The notes under the pieces: generated by a model
Database searches by the model: none
What the model saw: the letters and a program-made list of their open reading frames with translations, nothing else
Told to the model about the DNA's origin: nothing
Source of the DNA: Chloroflexota bacterium
GTDB taxonomy: Bacteria > Chloroflexota > Limnocylindria > P2-11E
Assembly (NCBI GenBank): GCA_005889445.1
Contig: VBGS01000064.1
Location: 1-5,147 of the forward strand
DNA length: 5,147 nt
Direction of reading: 5' to 3'
In this document: one piece after another, positions 4,904-5,147 of the stretch
Layout of the letters: each line of letters opens with the position of its first letter
How positions within the stretch are numbered: the stretch's first letter is position 1
Position numbers and translations under genes: made by a program

Positions 4904-5147
4904 ATGGCGCGCATCCTCGTCCTCGATGACGACCCTGCGCTCGTGGAGCTTCTCGAGACCGTGATCGAGGAAGCCGGGCACATCGCGATCGCGGCGACCA
5001 CGATCGAAAACGTTCCGATCGATCTGGAGATCGACCTGGTGATGAGCGATCTCATCCCCGTCAAGTCGTATCGGCGCGAGGCGGCGCAGGCCTGGGTCGA
5101 TCGACTTCGCGGGCGGTTCGGCGTCCCGATCGTCATCATGACCGCGC
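4904..5147 (+). CDS. Response regulator receiver domain protein, 3' end beyond the window
   Basis: The 81 visible residues form the first two thirds of a CheY-like receiver. ARILVLDDDPALVELLETVIEEAGH (2-26, split: ILVLDDD strand with acidic pocket D9/D10, then helix 1) is followed by the phosphoacceptor strand DLVMSDL with D49, and by the strand VPIVIMTA ending in the conserved Thr (T80). The conserved Lys and any output domain lie beyond the window. The stretch after D49 is unusual: instead of the common MPxMDG pattern it reads LIPVKSYRREAAQ, with Pro at D+3. It is divergent from the arsR-family gene, and no histidine kinase is visible. ATG 4904 is the natural start, since residues 3-8 form the first beta strand; an out-of-frame ATG at 4891 is ignored. 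Confidence 0.88.
   Translation, partial: MARILVLDDDPALVELLETVIEEAGHIAIAATTIENVPIDLEIDLVMSDLIPVKSYRREAAQAWVDRLRGRFGVPIVIMTA

Overview
The window is a high-GC (I estimate near 70 %), densely coded piece of a bacterial chromosome. It has six protein genes in four transcription units, and almost every position above about 300 bases is explained. I see no tRNA, rRNA, CRISPR array, insertion sequence or phage gene. Ala/Arg/Val-rich proteins, strong GC bias at third codon positions, very short intergenic gaps and possible leaderless promoters suit a GC-rich free-living bacterium (actinobacterial, Chloroflexota or Dormibacterota type). This placement is a guess; nothing in the window fixes the phylum.

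Left part (1-3276, minus strand): a tightly packed operon read right to left. A crotonase-fold hydratase of the 3-methylglutaconyl-CoA hydratase type (liuC-like) is followed by a biotin-dependent acyl-CoA carboxylase alpha subunit (liuD/MCC-alpha-like). A branched-chain amino acid permease of the AzlC family comes last and is cut by the left edge of the window. Both junctions are 4-base overlaps in which the start codon shares bases with the preceding TGA: GTGA for the carboxylase and apparently CTGA for azlC. Together they suggest leucine/isovalerate (or related branched acyl-CoA) breakdown coupled to branched-chain amino acid export. The carboxylase beta subunit and AzlD are not in the window.

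Middle (3277-4390, plus strand): a 42-base divergent intergenic region separates the operon from a DUF1003 membrane protein with a strong ribosome binding site. Ten bases after it comes a MobA-type molybdopterin nucleotidyltransferase, which also appears to start at CTG.

Right part (4391-5147): a small ArsR-family winged-helix repressor on the minus strand converges on mobA with only 12 bases between the stop codons. A 138-base divergent regulatory region carries an inverted repeat that overlaps a possible -35 box. Beyond it a response-regulator receiver gene begins on the plus strand and runs off the right edge.

I did not find an unmistakably new system. The most interesting signals are the two probable CTG start codons, the chain of NTGA overlaps linking catabolism to an amino acid exporter, the inverted repeat beside the response regulator, an apparent excess of the octamer GCGATCGC, and the atypical receiver domain.
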